In this document: positions 39,345 to 51,265 of the stretch, piece by piece
How the letters are laid out: the number at the start of each line of letters is the position of its first letter
Numbering within the stretch: position 1 is the stretch's first letter
NCBI RefSeq assembly: GCF_001640805.2
Contig: NC_066844.1
Coordinates: forward strand, 3,548,918 to 3,612,917
Direction: 5' to 3'
Source: Lates calcarifer
Taxonomy: Eukaryota > Chordata > Actinopteri > Centropomidae
Length of the DNA: 64,000 nucleotides
Made by a program: the position numbers and the translations under genes
Notes under the pieces: model-generated
What the model was told of the DNA's origin: nothing
What the model saw: only the letters and a program-made list of their open reading frames with translations
Databases searched by the model: none

Positions 39345-39500
39345 GCTGCAGCCGGTCAGCTTAGCTTAGCTTAGAGAAAACAGCTAGCAAGGCTCTGCAA
39401 GCGTCTATATATTTGACCACTCAGTATTTTCTATCTAATTTGTTTTGATCTGTACACAGACATAAATGCAAGTTGTGGTTTTAGGGAGTTTTTGCTGCCG
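39345..39500 (+). repeat. Percomorph AGCTTAGCTTAGC-type interspersed repeat
   Basis: CAGCTTAGCTTAGCTTAGAG, AAACAGCTAGCAAGGCTCTG, TTTGATCTGTACACAGACAT and AAGTTGTGGTTTTAGGGAG occur in the order I remember for a frequent percomorph repeat. Class unknown; internally deleted. Confidence 0.6.
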
Positions 39501-41060
39501 AAAAATAAAACATTATGAGCTTAAGCAAAGAGAACAGTTTGTGCAGTCCAGGGCTGGTAAACACTACATACCAACGCAGGATGCTGCATCATGGGAGGGA
39601 AACGTTGCTAAAACAGAAAAATGTTGCAAACTGGAGCAAAAAGTTTTCAACCTAAATGCACCTCACCACTAAATGAGGTTGATGTGGTTAAAATCAGATT
39701 ATTGCAGTGGATGTAAACAGTGGGTGAAGCCCTCAGCCAGTCAGACCACCTGTTGAACTTTGAGTAACCAGAAGACAGGAACTCTTCCAAGAAACACACA
39801 CACACACACACACACACTGTACTGAGTGTTCCCGCCTGCATGTTAAGTGTGCGGCTGCATGTGAGGAGAGAGCAGGAGGCGAGTTTAACCGTTTCCCTCC
39901 CAGCCAATAAAGATGTGGGGAACCCTCGGCCTCTCAGCCTATAACTTATGAATAAGCTCTGCTCTTGACCAATGGGGGGCAGAGGAGGGAGAACTGGGCC
40001 ACGTGGAGCTGAACAGATCCCAAAACACTGAAAAACAGGAGATACTAGGAACTGAAGACCAGAAAGAAAGAAAGAAAGACCACATGCACATTTGCAGAAA
40101 AGACAGATATTAAGAACATGTTTAGGAGAAAACCAGAGAAAAAAATATGAAAGATTGAAAAGCAGACCTATAAAAAGACAGAGAACAGGGCAGAAAAATA
40201 AAGAAAGCAGTATGGAAATCAATCAGCAAATTCGTTGAATGAATCTTTTTCTTGTTTTCTGACTGTGAGGAACTGTAACACAAAAACACAAAAAAAGCCA
40301 AAATGCAACACTGTCAAGAACAAGATATTTTTTATATCTTACAAAGGAATGAAAAAATGGAAACAAAAACTTCTCAACACTCCTCACATTCCCCCGGTCA
40401 GAGGCTCTCATGTTACACACACACACATACGCATTACTCACAGTTTAAATTGGATGCCTGTTAAATAAAAATTGCCCTAATAATAGTGCAGTTTCTTTTG
40501 GTGTCATACACAGACAACAAAAGTCGTGTCCCCAGTTTGGAAGAAAGCAGATTCTTGGGTCTCCAGGACATGAATGCAAGTCTGTATAATGTCCTCACAA
40601 GTGACCGAGATCGACGTGTGTGTGTGAGATGAATCAGCGGGACACTCAGCTGTTAATATTAACACTGTACAGGAAGTCATTTGTATGTCAGAGCAACAGC
40701 AGCGGCATTTTGTTGTTTGTTTGTTTGTCAGAGCCAACACGTCAGCGTCAGCTTTCCTTCATCTAACAGCTGCATGTGTGACAAATGTTCTGACAGTAAA
40801 CTGTGAATTGGTTCAGCAGCACTCAGGCTTTTATTCCCCTGTAACAGCGACTGACCAGTGTCAATGACCATATGCTCACAGGAGAGGAAGCAGATTTCAA
40901 GAATTCGGGTTTTTATTTCTCAGTGGGAGATGAAAGATCTTGTCACTCATCGTATACGTAACACTGTTGTTTCAAAGAACTACTTGTGGGTTTGGCTTTT
41001 TCTGTTTCGTCTGTTCTTCACCTTCATCGGCAGCTTGTTCAGTTTTTTGTTGTCTGCGAG
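39501..41060. other. Non-coding; contains (CA)n and a CCAAT/E-box cluster
   Basis: (CA)n at 39797-39818; CCAAT at 39904-39908 and 39969-39973 with E-box CCACGTGG (core 40000-40005); GAAA units at 40062-40080. The 191-codon minus frame (39647-40222) is composition-driven. Confidence 0.5.
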
Positions 41061-41062
41061 TT

Positions 41063-41200
41063 TCCATCCATTCATACATTTTCTATACCGCCCATCATGT
41101 TCAGGGTCCAATCTAAAGGGGTCAGGGGGAATTTCCCCAGCAAGCACTGGGCTCCCAGTTCATCACAGGGCTGATACAGACACATCCACACCTACAGGCT
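41063..41200 (+). repeat. CCATCCATxCATTTTCTATACCGC-type teleost repeat, copy 1
   Basis: CCATCCATTCATACATTTTC then TATACCGCCCATCATG, AGGGTCCAATCTAAAGG and CAGTTCATCACAGGGCTGA follow a common teleost dispersed repeat as I recall it. A second fragment lies at 51.2 kb. Confidence 0.7.
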
Positions 41201-41254
41201 ACTCACCTTTCAGTTTCCAGGGTATATTGAGAAATGTTCTGCTGGAGGTTGCCT

Positions 41255-41535
41255 CATATGCTTTATGTAGCAACCACACACACCCATATCCTTGTACACC
41301 TACCTGTGGGGGACCCAACATTGACATATTGCATTCCCTTGCCTCTTACCCTAACTGTAATCATCGCCACCGAATGCCTAACCCTAAAATCAAGTCTTAA
41401 AGCTCTAATAGCCATTTAAACTTATGGGGTCTAGCACTGTGGCCCCTACAGAGCTGCTGGACCCCACAAGTATAGTTGGTTCCCACTTTTTGGGCCCCAC
41501 ATATACAGTAAAACAAGCCCACACACACACTCGCG
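41255..41535 (-). repeat. TG-flanked dispersed repeat, copy B
   Basis: Reverse copy of the element at 1-180. On the minus strand: GGACCCCATAAGTTTAAAT, TTTTAGGGTTAGGCATTC, GGGAATGCAATATGTCAATG and GGGTCCCCCACAGGTAGG. CA microsatellite sequence lies at both ends. This is the most complete copy. Confidence 0.75.
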
Positions 41536-43160
41536 CTGTGTGTGCGTCTGTATTTGCTGTACTTTCTTGTCCATTCATACAGAAACCATGTTGACGGTTT
41601 CTTTCTCTTCTCACGTTCAAACCATTAAACCTCAAACTTCCAAACTGTGCTGCAGTGGTTTCTCAAGCTATGACTCTGGGCCCCAACTGGGTCACAGGTC
41701 TGTTACTGGAAGGTCTGACTACACACTACAGCACCAGCAGCACCTCCTGTGGCAGCAGGTTGCTAATGTAGGACTGTGGATAACGGTCATGCACTCAGTC
41801 AGTTTATGTATTTAATGTAATGTCATAAGAAACCTGCAGCATAGCAGTTCTGTATTGAGATCAGTTTCTTCTTACCGTGTTCATCAGAACTTCAGTCTTC
41901 TAGTTTTTAGTCAGATGTATTTTTTATAATGATAAGACGCACTGTTACGCCCAGTAATGTTTCCTTTCATCCCTCCACATTGCTCTGTTTCTTTGTCATA
42001 TACCTGCTTATAAAAACCACAATTTGAAACCTTGTTAAGCGTCTTCATGATCTGTTTTTGAGGGGTTCTCCTTCAATTTTACACATCAGAGTCAGTTTAT
42101 TAGTCATGGGGTGTCTTCTCTGCCTGTGAAATGACAAAATGTGTTCTGTGGTTTTGGAGGGGGCTTGTCAAATGTGTGGAAATTACTCAAGTGACATTAT
42201 TTGAGTTTGGTTTTTGGGTACTGATTTATAACAGAACGTCTGCATTATAGACCGAAGATGTAGATTTTAAAAGATGTGGGTGTTTATCAGGCAGGGAGAA
42301 GCTGTTATAAAAGATTTTATTGAGTTGTTTTATGTGAAATGTCCCAAGGTTTTTGAAGTTTAAACCCATTCTAGAGACTGAAACAGGGTTTACTTTTTTA
42401 CCTCAGCAGTGACAAAGCCCAATGATCCTGCTCTTTATAACTGTTTTCACACATGTTCTGCAACTGAACTTTTCTAGACATTACCTGGACATTAAACAAA
42501 CTTTACTGATTGAGTGAATAGAGCTGGTCATTGTCTGGAGAATTCAGAGCGAGCTACACTCTCTGGTCGAGTGAAAGCATCAACATTCAGAGAATCAAAT
42601 ACAGACACTGTCCAGAGTTCATATGACTTCATGTTACACCTGAACACATCATGAATAATAATAAATGTACACACTACATCTGTGTGAGAGGAAAATCCTC
42701 TTCATGGCCCTAATTAATAATGAATGAATGATTAATCACTGATACAAAATGTAAAAGGAATTGTTAAGTTTTGCTTTGCAGTTATGTTTTGTTTGTGGAA
42801 AAAGAAAAGAAGATCCGAGGGTTAAAAATAAGGAAAAGCTATTGAGAGACTGTTGGCTGATAATTGTTTACTGAATCATTGCACAGACATTTATGTTTTC
42901 TTTTACATGAATCACACAAACATTAAGTTAGTAAACAACATAAGTGGTGTTACATGTGATTCGGTCTTTGACATTTACGCTGCTGCCAGGTCAGCGACTT
43001 CCTCTTATCAGAGTTACACTGTACATACTGCAATTGTAATGATTGTGTATAATGGTGACCGACAAACTGTAAATACTGCGGTAGATGGTCAACCACAGAT
43101 GCTGAATGGGTGCCAGGTTGACTGTATAACGACACTTTTTTCCCTATGTATTGTATCTTC
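41536..43160. other. Non-coding, nothing recognised
   Basis: The 149-codon frame at 42853-43302 has no ATG at its start and matches no family I know. Confidence 0.5.
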
Positions 43161-43162
43161 AT

Positions 43163-43207
43163 TAGATTACATCCATCAGGTGCTTTTGTCCAAAGTAACT
43201 TGCACAC
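43163..43207 (+). repeat. Fragment of TTTTATCCAAAGCGACTTACA-type fish repeat
   Basis: GCTTTTGTCCAAAGTAACTT (43182-43201) is two or three changes from a phrase repeated widely in fish genomes. Short and degenerate. Confidence 0.45.
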
Positions 43208-44450
43208 TTTTTTTCCGTACACCTACATGGGGAATAAATTTATTGTTTGGTGTATTCAGCACCCTGTGGTTAAGTGAACTGCAGCCAATGACTGGACAGT
43301 GACTCATAATTTTGTTCTGAAGTATTTTCAGTTTGTTTTGTCTCCATTTTGAATAAAAAGGCTGTGTTATGGTATAAATGGGTTATTTAGTTTCTGTATA
43401 GTCGTGTTTATTTCCAGAGAAGCTCTCTGTCCTCAAAGTGAGCCTGCATCATGCACCACGGCTGCTGTAAATACAGTTTACGGAAAACAGCAGGAAAATT
43501 ACTTGTTGCTGCTTACTGGGTTTTCAACGTCACCTACTAAAAATATACAGACTGACAGATCATTTAAATGGAAGTAAATGGAGCTGAACGCCCAAAAAGC
43601 CACTTCAGAAATAGTTCAACCTTTGCTGTGGGCTATCGATCAGCCCCCAGTAAACACAGAGGGGTTTGCCACCTCCCTAGACGCTAGCGAGACCACTGAT
43701 TGTTCATTTTCTCTATCGTTCAGCAGCGAGCTGGGAGCTGAAACTGAAAAACCCGAATCAGTCCCGAACTGACAGTGTGTGGTTTCCTTCACTCAGTCTG
43801 TGAGTCACTGAATGAGCCCGACAGGCTGGAAAATACAGCAGGGGAACTTTCTCTGCCTCCTTGCGCTGACGGTGTACATTGACAGTGTGTGTATTATGTG
43901 TGTCTGTGTGTGTGTGTGGTGAAGCATATAGAAAGAGGTGAAGGGTATGTGTCAGATGTGGCTTCTGCTCCACTAGGTTTCAGTCGTCGTTGGTAGAAGC
44001 CCACTCAGTCCTGTGCAGTCCCTCCGTCACAGCACCCTACTGTCACATATACAAAACCGAAAACACACACACACACACACACACATCGACACAGACAGAC
44101 CATAGTCTCGATCAGCCGATCAACTTCAGCTTAATATTTCAGTTCAGCTGTGTTCAGCAGATTGTAGTTTCAGTTCTACATTTTTTTTTTCTCTGAAGCT
44201 GCTCTGCTCTTGGAGCAGAAATACTGTGATCTTGTGGGTCCAGGTAATCATCAGTGGGTAGATAAAGAAGAACAACAGACTGATTAACCACCAGACAGTT
44301 GCTGGTTTGATTCCTGGCACTGGTGGTCAGGTGTTTTCTAGTGATGAGCAGACAGACAACCACCAATAAACTAAAACAGAACATTTAGTGGTTTTGCAAC
44401 TAAAACTTGGAGCAATCAAGCTGAATGTCTGAATGAACTCAAGATGCTTT
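43208..44450. other. Non-coding, CA/TG patches
   Basis: (AC)n at 44063-44085 and a TG patch at 43884-43918. No gene. Confidence 0.5.
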
Positions 44451-44454
44451 CATG

Positions 44455-44640
44455 TTGTGGGGACATAGATCTGTTTACACAGTCACATTGTTGGGGCTTG
44501 ACCTCCTTTTAGGGACAAAAACCATTAAAATTTAAGGTGAACACTTGGTTTTAAGGTTACTGCAACATTGGGGTTAGGGTTAGACAAATAGTGGTTACGG
44601 TTATGATTAAGGTAAGTCTCCAGGAAATGAATGTATGTCA
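44455..44640 (+). repeat. TG-flanked dispersed repeat, copy C (second subfamily)
   Basis: GTGGGGACATAGATCTG, TTAAAATTTAAGGTGAAC, GGGGTTAGGGTTAGACAAAT and GGTAAGTCTCCAGGAAATGA. It aligns best with the copy at 49.6 kb; here no TG tract is directly attached. Confidence 0.65.
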
Positions 44641-45589
44641 GTTAACTTGTCTAAATTCCTGGTACCAAATCTTCACAACGGTTGCAGCGCTATGGCTGAA
44701 CCTGATCTCTAACCCTGCTGAAATTCAGTTTCCTCTACATGTTGGTAGGAAGGTTAAAGGTTTAGGTTCTGTATATGTGAATGATAAGCCTTTTGGGAAT
44801 ATTGTGTGTATGTATAATTTGTTGGGTACACAGTTCTTGAGAACTTGGATGTGCAACAGTATATACAGAGGGTGGGAGATGGGCAGGTCAGTTGGAGCCC
44901 AACAGCAATTCTCTGCTCCCTATGGCCTCCCTAATTCAGCCATGATAAGTAATTGCAAGAAACAAGTCTCTCAGCAATTAAAAAGTGCAGACATAAGAAA
45001 CAAAGAGCAGTTCATGTGCACATAAAGAATCTCTAACTTCAGTGAGGATACTATCTCTGTTTCTTTTACTGTTAGTCTCAGAGATTTTCTATGTAAGCTC
45101 TTAACAAAATGTAATAAATCTGATTAACTCATTGATGAGTATATGGGTAATAAGGCTGTCATAGTGTTCCTCACCGTCATCCCTTTTTTTCAGCTATATG
45201 TTAAACTGCTGTGTATTATTCACAACAGATGCATGATTACAGTGCAGTTTCTGAGACGGAAATGCACTTCCACTGTCATCAAATTGGATTTAAAGCCGTA
45301 TTTAGACAGATTATCTTGTTTTCCCTCTTTGTAAAAAGACAATAACCCTTCACTTTCTGTTATACGGAAGCAGATGGGGTTGTTCCTGCAACAACAGAAA
45401 CAGCTGGTGGTTTTAATAAAGTTTAGAGGATTTTATTTATACGATAAAAAAAAATCCAGAATAAATCCCCAAAATCCACATAAAACAAATCCTGTGTTTC
45501 TTTGTTTTTCCCAGATGTTGTTTCTCTCTGTGTAAAACTGCTTTTGTTGCTCTTTTTTGAAATGTCATCCATTGACAGATGGGGCAGTT
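44641..45589. other. Non-coding, nothing recognised
   Basis: No simple repeat or supportable frame; the 144-codon frame at 44591-45025 overlaps repeat copy C. Confidence 0.5.
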
Positions 45590-45745
45590 TCTTGTGGCAA
45601 TGTGGATGCCCACACAGACCGCTACAGACACCATGGACATGTAGTTGTTCTTATTTTACTGTTTATAGTATGCTCGGAGGATGCGTGCACTGACAAGTCC
45701 ATGTGAACCTCACATACTTGCGGATGCAAAAAGAATAACACTGGT
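45590..45745. repeat. Second copy of the 3.4-3.9 kb candidate repeat
   Basis: Shares GGAGGATGC, AAGTCCATGTG, CACATACT, GATGCAA and AACACTGGTCT in order with 3735-3895. Runs directly into TG-flanked repeat copy D. Confidence 0.4.
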
Positions 45746-45995
45746 CTTGACCTCACTCATTGACATAATGTATTCCCAAGCCCCTTAGCCTAACCTCAAC
45801 TACCCCAACTAAATGCCTATCCCCAGACCTTATCCTAACTTTAACCCTAAAACAAAGTCCTTAATCCTCAATCCTCCTTTAATGTTATGTGTACTGGACA
45901 AAATATCCTCACCTACCCCTAATGTCCTCAGTTTGTAGGGTCTGCTACTTAAACTGGTCTTCATAATAATATAAGGATAAGTACACACACACACA
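45746..45995 (-). repeat. TG-flanked dispersed repeat, copy D
   Basis: Reverse orientation. On the minus strand it starts with (GT)n, then CCTTATATTATTATGAAG, TTTTAGGGTTAAAGTTAGG, GGGGATAGGCATTTAGTTG and GGGAATACATTATGTCAATG. Confidence 0.7.
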
Positions 45996-46459
45996 TTGTT
46001 CTGACTGACCACTCTACAGGGGGTTAATACTTCCTTTTTCATCACCACTTCACACTCACACACACTCACTCTCTGATGACTCAACACAGTTTCATTTTCT
46101 TCTCAAACACCCCCATCGCCTGGAAACACCTCCAGCCTCTACAAACCTCAATAACTGAAGTTATTTTTATTGTCAGAGTGAAGTTTCAGTTGTTTGTACA
46201 TTACTAACGTCCTCTTATTTAACTAGAAACCATCAAACCAATGAGAAAAATATGCCTTACATCAATATCCCAGTAAACCGAACCTCTTGAAACCTGCTCC
46301 ACCCATACGTGACTACATTAGCTGTACAAACCTAATGAGAAACATACATCTTGAGTAGGTGATGTCAAATGTGTGTGTAGGTGCATTGCATCTGTCAAAG
46401 AAAATAAAACTATGGATGTATTTTCTTATTTTGACATAGAATCTTATAATTATCTCACT

Positions 46460-46612
46460 GGCTTTTTCCACCACCTCACTCCTTCCTCTGATCTCCATTT
46501 CTGTCCCTCCAACCTTCTGTATCCTCCACCCAGGGTCAAGTACTGGACGTGGGGCGACAGTGCCTTCTCCATATCCTCCCACTTTTCCCTGGAACTCCCT
46601 CCCAAACACAGC
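46460..46612 (+). mobile_element. Probable LINE fragment (end of reverse-transcriptase ORF)
   Basis: The frame around 46530-46600 reads GDSAFSISSHFSLELPP, resembling the GDRAFSVAAPRLWNSLP tail motif of L2/Rex-type LINEs. Flanking sequence is too decayed to confirm. Confidence 0.5.
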
Positions 46613-49500
46613 TGTGACTGTTCCAGTCTTTTTATTTTTTATGTCCATAAATGTATTTCATATCCAGCTGCTACAATTCTGCACTGTGTCACTCCCCGAG
46701 TTTGTTATGTTAATGTAAAGAACCTTTAATTATCTAGAAAGTCACTCTATGTATAAAACTTAAGTAAACTTAAGACAGAAGATTAAAACAGGATATTGGA
46801 CTGCGTTGGTGATGACATGTTTAAGATACTGTCGATGCAGTAAAATAAAAATCCATGAAATCCAGTTGGAGTAACAGACTTCAGTGTTTAAAGGCTTCTC
46901 AGACTTTTACAACTCTGGAAAGTTATCATGACCACAGCTATTTTATCTTTCATTACAACAATTGCAAGATAAACAATAGCAAGATAGCGCTCATGTTGCA
47001 AAGGAATGTGTGTGTGGTTCTATTTGTTTGGCCACTGCCAATTGTCAGCTGACGTCACTGCAGCAAACATCGAGTCTGGTTGAGTTTTTTGGGGGGGCAT
47101 AACCCTGCGTTGTTTTACCAGAGCCCACTGCATTGCCTCGCTCACAGCGAAGTTGGACTGGCTTTGTTCAAACGAATGAGAGGACTGCGTTCATAACCTC
47201 CAGCCTAAATCTGACGAACCGTAACGACAGTAATGTTGGATGAGAAAACTAATAATTTTGGCAGGCTCTGATTAACGATGCTGTCCTATCTCTGTTGTTC
47301 TGGAAAGCATGGACATGAAACATATTTTGCTGTTTATAATGGATGACATTTTGAACAATCAGTAACTAAACATCTGAGACAAATGTCCAGGAAATACAAT
47401 CATGAACTTTATGAGAACAGTCATAACTCTGTGTGACCATTTCATGAGAACTACATCATGAGAACTATATATATATCTTTTAATAGCTCTATGCAGCAAA
47501 CGATGCAACAACAAAATCCATTTATAATGTTGTTGCTTAGAGCTAAGAAATTGACCACAGGAGCTACAAGTCTTGAACCGCCAAAAGATTTCAAGCAGAA
47601 TCCTCTTAATTACCAGAGGGCATTTTATACTTTATATTCTTTTTGTGAATGAATACCATGCCATAGATTTATAATGAAACAGATGAAATTCTGTCAGCCC
47701 ACAGGGAGATCAATTTCATGTGTTTCAAGAGGATGACACTCTGGATTTGAAAACAAAAGATTGGAAATGAGAATGCAAACATGCCGATTACGTTGGCGGT
47801 TATGATACTTTTCTTACGGTAATTAAGTACACAGATGTTTCCAGTGAATGCATTCAACGGTTCAAATGATATCTGATGCTAAGTAAACAAAAAAGTCCAC
47901 ATCTTGTCATATACATTATGTATGTATATGACAATATGTGACCAGATACATTATGTCTCACTAAAATTTATGGTGCTATTTATAGCCACAGTGCTGTAGC
48001 TCACTAGATTCCCTTCAAAGGTTACATTTTGTGGCTGATGATCAGACAGATTAACAGTAAACAACAATGATCACGGAGGGTGGGGGGTTAAAGGGGATCT
48101 TTTATGTTGTCAATGCGCACAACCACAACGTCACAAAAGTTCTGCAAAACACCCACTTCCTCATCTGCATGTTTTAATTAGTTCAAGTTTGGGGTTTTTT
48201 TGAAGCAACATTTTTCCCCCTGGAAGATAACTGAGCATGTCTTTTCTCTCTTCTTCTTTTCTTTTTTTTTCTTTTTTTTCTTGGACTGATTCACAGTCAC
48301 TGGAACTCCACATTTATGCCTGAAGTTTCAGTAAACACTTAGCAAGAAGCATTTACTTGAACGCCCCCACAAAGGGCAGTATATATCAAAGTTTGTTTGT
48401 TTGTTTTTAAAATAAGTATTATATGTTGTAATTAGTCACATTCTCACATTTTTTTATCATTAAAATCTACATGTTTCTGAGTCGAAATCAATCTCCCTAA
48501 CCACCACTGCAATTGGACAGTACAGGTGAAATGAGAAATCAAGCAAATGTTTCCCAACCCACATCTGGAAAACTCAGCCACCATTTAGAGGTATTTAAAT
48601 AAAGGAAAGAGGAGGTGAGACAGAGACAGATGAGCAACAAGGCTGCAACAAGAAACACAGGAAACCACAAACAACAATATACCTGTGTGAGTGGGGGTGT
48701 TGGGGGCATGGATAGAGAAAAGAGAGCAAGAATATAGACAGATACTAGTTTAGCACTCTGTTCTATTACTATGCTATAATGACTATTGTTAATTAACTAA
48801 TTAAGGCTAATTTGTCAGGTCTTCCTTCACATTATTATAGTGTTTCTGTTTCTATTCACATGAATTAGTGCATCTTCTGTATTTTAATTGCTCAGATTCT
48901 TTGGTTCCTTGGTTCATGGTGCTGTTCTCGTTAAGTGGTGGCTGACCCCGACTGTAATCCATGTCCTCAGTCCATCTGTCGTCTGTCGTCCAAGGGCAAT
49001 CATGAACTGGCCTATAAACTGGAAAGAAACCAAGTAAATACTAAAGAAATATAAAACATTTTGAAGAACAAACAGAAAGCTAGAAGAAAGCTAAAATATT
49101 AGAAGTCTGTCCAGTGGTCAGGAAGAGCAGGACACATTTGCTCTGTCAAGTAAGTAACAACTCATTGATTTATGTTTAGGAGTCTTATCTGCCGTCTATT
49201 TATCGGACATTGTTTGGTGCTGCTTATGATCAACACCTCTGTGGGGTTTTTTGCACACCTTGTGGTTTTCTTTTGCACCAAAATAGTTGTAGTATAGTGT
49301 ATTCAACCACAGGAGAATAAAACAGAGCAGATATGATCACCAGTAAAACCCTTGAGACTGTTACCAAAAACAACCATCAGGTTTTCTCACCTAAGACCAA
49401 TCACCTCCATCAGCTGTAAAAGTGCATGTTCCTAAACAAACACAATAATGAATATATAGATTTTGATACTTTGCACAACAGCTTTAAACGTGTGTCAACT
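46613..49500. other. Non-coding; one full CRE palindrome
   Basis: TGACGTCA at 47050-47057, a pyrimidine tract at 48240-48281 and TTTG units near 48392. No gene signal. Confidence 0.5.
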
Positions 49501-49504
49501 TAAC

Positions 49505-49740
49505 TGTGTATGTGTGTGTGTGTGTGTGGCGTAGGTTTTACTAAAGTTGTGGGGACCTTATCGGGACTTCTCATCAAGTCCCAATAATGAAAAACATTAC
49601 ATTTTAAGGTGGAAGACATGTTTTATAATTAGGATTAGGCAAGTAGTAGTTATGGTTAAGGTGGTTAAAGTAAGTCTCTATAATGTCCCTTGAAGTCATG
49701 GAGACGGACTGTGTGTATGAGTGCATGTGTGTGTGTGTTT
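49505..49740 (+). repeat. TG-flanked dispersed repeat, copy E
   Basis: (TG)n at 49508-49527, then GTTGTGGGGACCTTATCGGG, CATTTTAAGGTGGAAGACAT, TTAGGATTAGGCAAGTAGTA and TAAAGTAAGTCTCTATAATG, and (TG)n again near 49727-49738. A clean case of the element bounded by TG repeats on both sides. Confidence 0.75.
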
Positions 49741-51180
49741 AACTTTATTTATGTGTACGCTCATGTCCTTAACTTACCTGGGGTTTTTTTTTTTTTTATC
49801 AGACTCACTCAAACAAATACAGACTGCACATTTCCTGGCGTAGCCTTGGTTTACTATTTGGTGACTCATTCCTCTACAGCAGGGAGCGCTTTGCTAAACG
49901 ACACAGATACGCCTATCTACACAAGTGTGACAGCGCAGTCATTCGTAAACCAATGTGAAATGCTTTTTACCCAAGGTCACTATTGAAGCTGTGACCTGAA
50001 AGTAGCTACTTAAAAGACAAAGCGTAGAGGTTTCACAAAGTCTGTGTATCAGGAAATGCACTTTTACTTTTATTCCTGATAAGCTACTGTATCTCTGCTG
50101 CCTCAGTGACAACTGTCACATAATCCAATACAATAAAGATGTAAGCAAAAGCTTTCATTCATTTTTGTTTTGTACCTCTGTGGGCATTTTCCCCACTGGA
50201 AACAATTACCCTCCCTTATTTTATCTCAATGATAGCAGGTAAATGAAACAGTCATTCAGAAAGCAAGCATTTCACACCTCATGATCAATACTTCACATTT
50301 CCTTGTATCTTTGTTCTTTGAGATTTTTCTTAATGAGCAGGTTTTCAGACTGACTGTACAGAAAATAAGGGTCTTTATTCAGCAGGAAAGAATTAGCTAA
50401 TGGAAATAGTATAATAGGATAATGAGAGAAGAATGGGTCAGTATGATCAAAGTAGTAAAGTACTGGCCAACAGCTACAGCAATTTAGATTAAAATTTATT
50501 TTTGGGTTATCATTGTTTCCAACATTATATTTTTTATATGAGTTAATGTCTGTTTTGCGGTTATTTTCCATACCACTGACCTCATTTTAACTTTGAAATG
50601 TCTTATTTTCATTGTTAACAAATCCCCAAAAAAGATTTAAAACTCCAATACATCTCTCTCTGCCCCAGTACTTTCCAGTCTGTCTCTGGCTCTCAGTCTC
50701 AGTGTTTTTTCCTCAGATAGGGGGAAAAAGCGCATTTGATGGGGACGATTTTAAATTGGGGTGAACTATATCTGCTGTGGAAGATCATTTGATTAAAAGC
50801 TCCACAACAACTGTTTTCTCAACTTTTGTTTTCAAGGTCCAAAATGAACTTTGCAAAGTTTTAAAGCAACAAACGTCAGTTATGTGGGCTTTACCACCTT
50901 TATGTCGGCAGCAGAGGTAGTCACAGAGCCAGATCGAGGTATAAGAGTCAGAGCTGGCACGATGGAACAGATGCCAACTGACACTGAGGCTGCTGTGTTA
51001 CACGTCACACCTCTGATTCCCACCATTTTGGGGTTCAATGTAAACAAGCAAGACGGAATAATGAGGGGTATTCTTAACTACAATATAGCACGACCTCTGT
51101 GTTAAAGGGGCTAGCGATTAAGATTCTGAGTTATCAGAACTGTTGAGATAGGCAACTATTCATTTGCTTCATATGTTGGC
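49741..51180. other. Non-coding
   Basis: A T-run at 49786-49797. The segment 50870-51110 is complex, with several CpGs, and may be an unnamed dispersed repeat. Confidence 0.45.
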
Positions 51181-51182
51181 AC

Positions 51183-51265
51183 AGTCGGGGGGGCTTATCC
51201 CAGCTGACATTGGGCAAGAGGCAGGGTACACCCTGGACAGATCACCTGTCGATTGCAGGTCACCT
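51183..51265 (+). repeat. Teleost repeat related to 41063-41200, copy 2
   Basis: CTTATCCCAGCTGACATTGG, GCAAGAGGCAGGGTACACC and CTGGACAGATCACCTGTCGA are the downstream half of the same common repeat. Confidence 0.7.

Noticed and set aside
39647..40222. 191-codon minus-strand open frame
   Set aside because: Hydrophobic/Cys-rich composition reflects reversed A-rich and CA-repeat sequence; no recognisable family.
42853..43302. 149-codon plus-strand open frame
   Set aside because: Starts at TTG, crosses a fish repeat fragment at its 3' part, and has no recognisable domain.
44290..44330. Second tRNA-like SINE from a B-box-like GGTTTGATTCC
   Set aside because: No A-box at the right distance and no SINE body; a single 11-mer is too little.
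46313..46648. 111-codon minus frame opposite the LINE-like fragment
   Set aside because: The plus strand carries the more meaningful LINE tail similarity; the minus frame has no known match.
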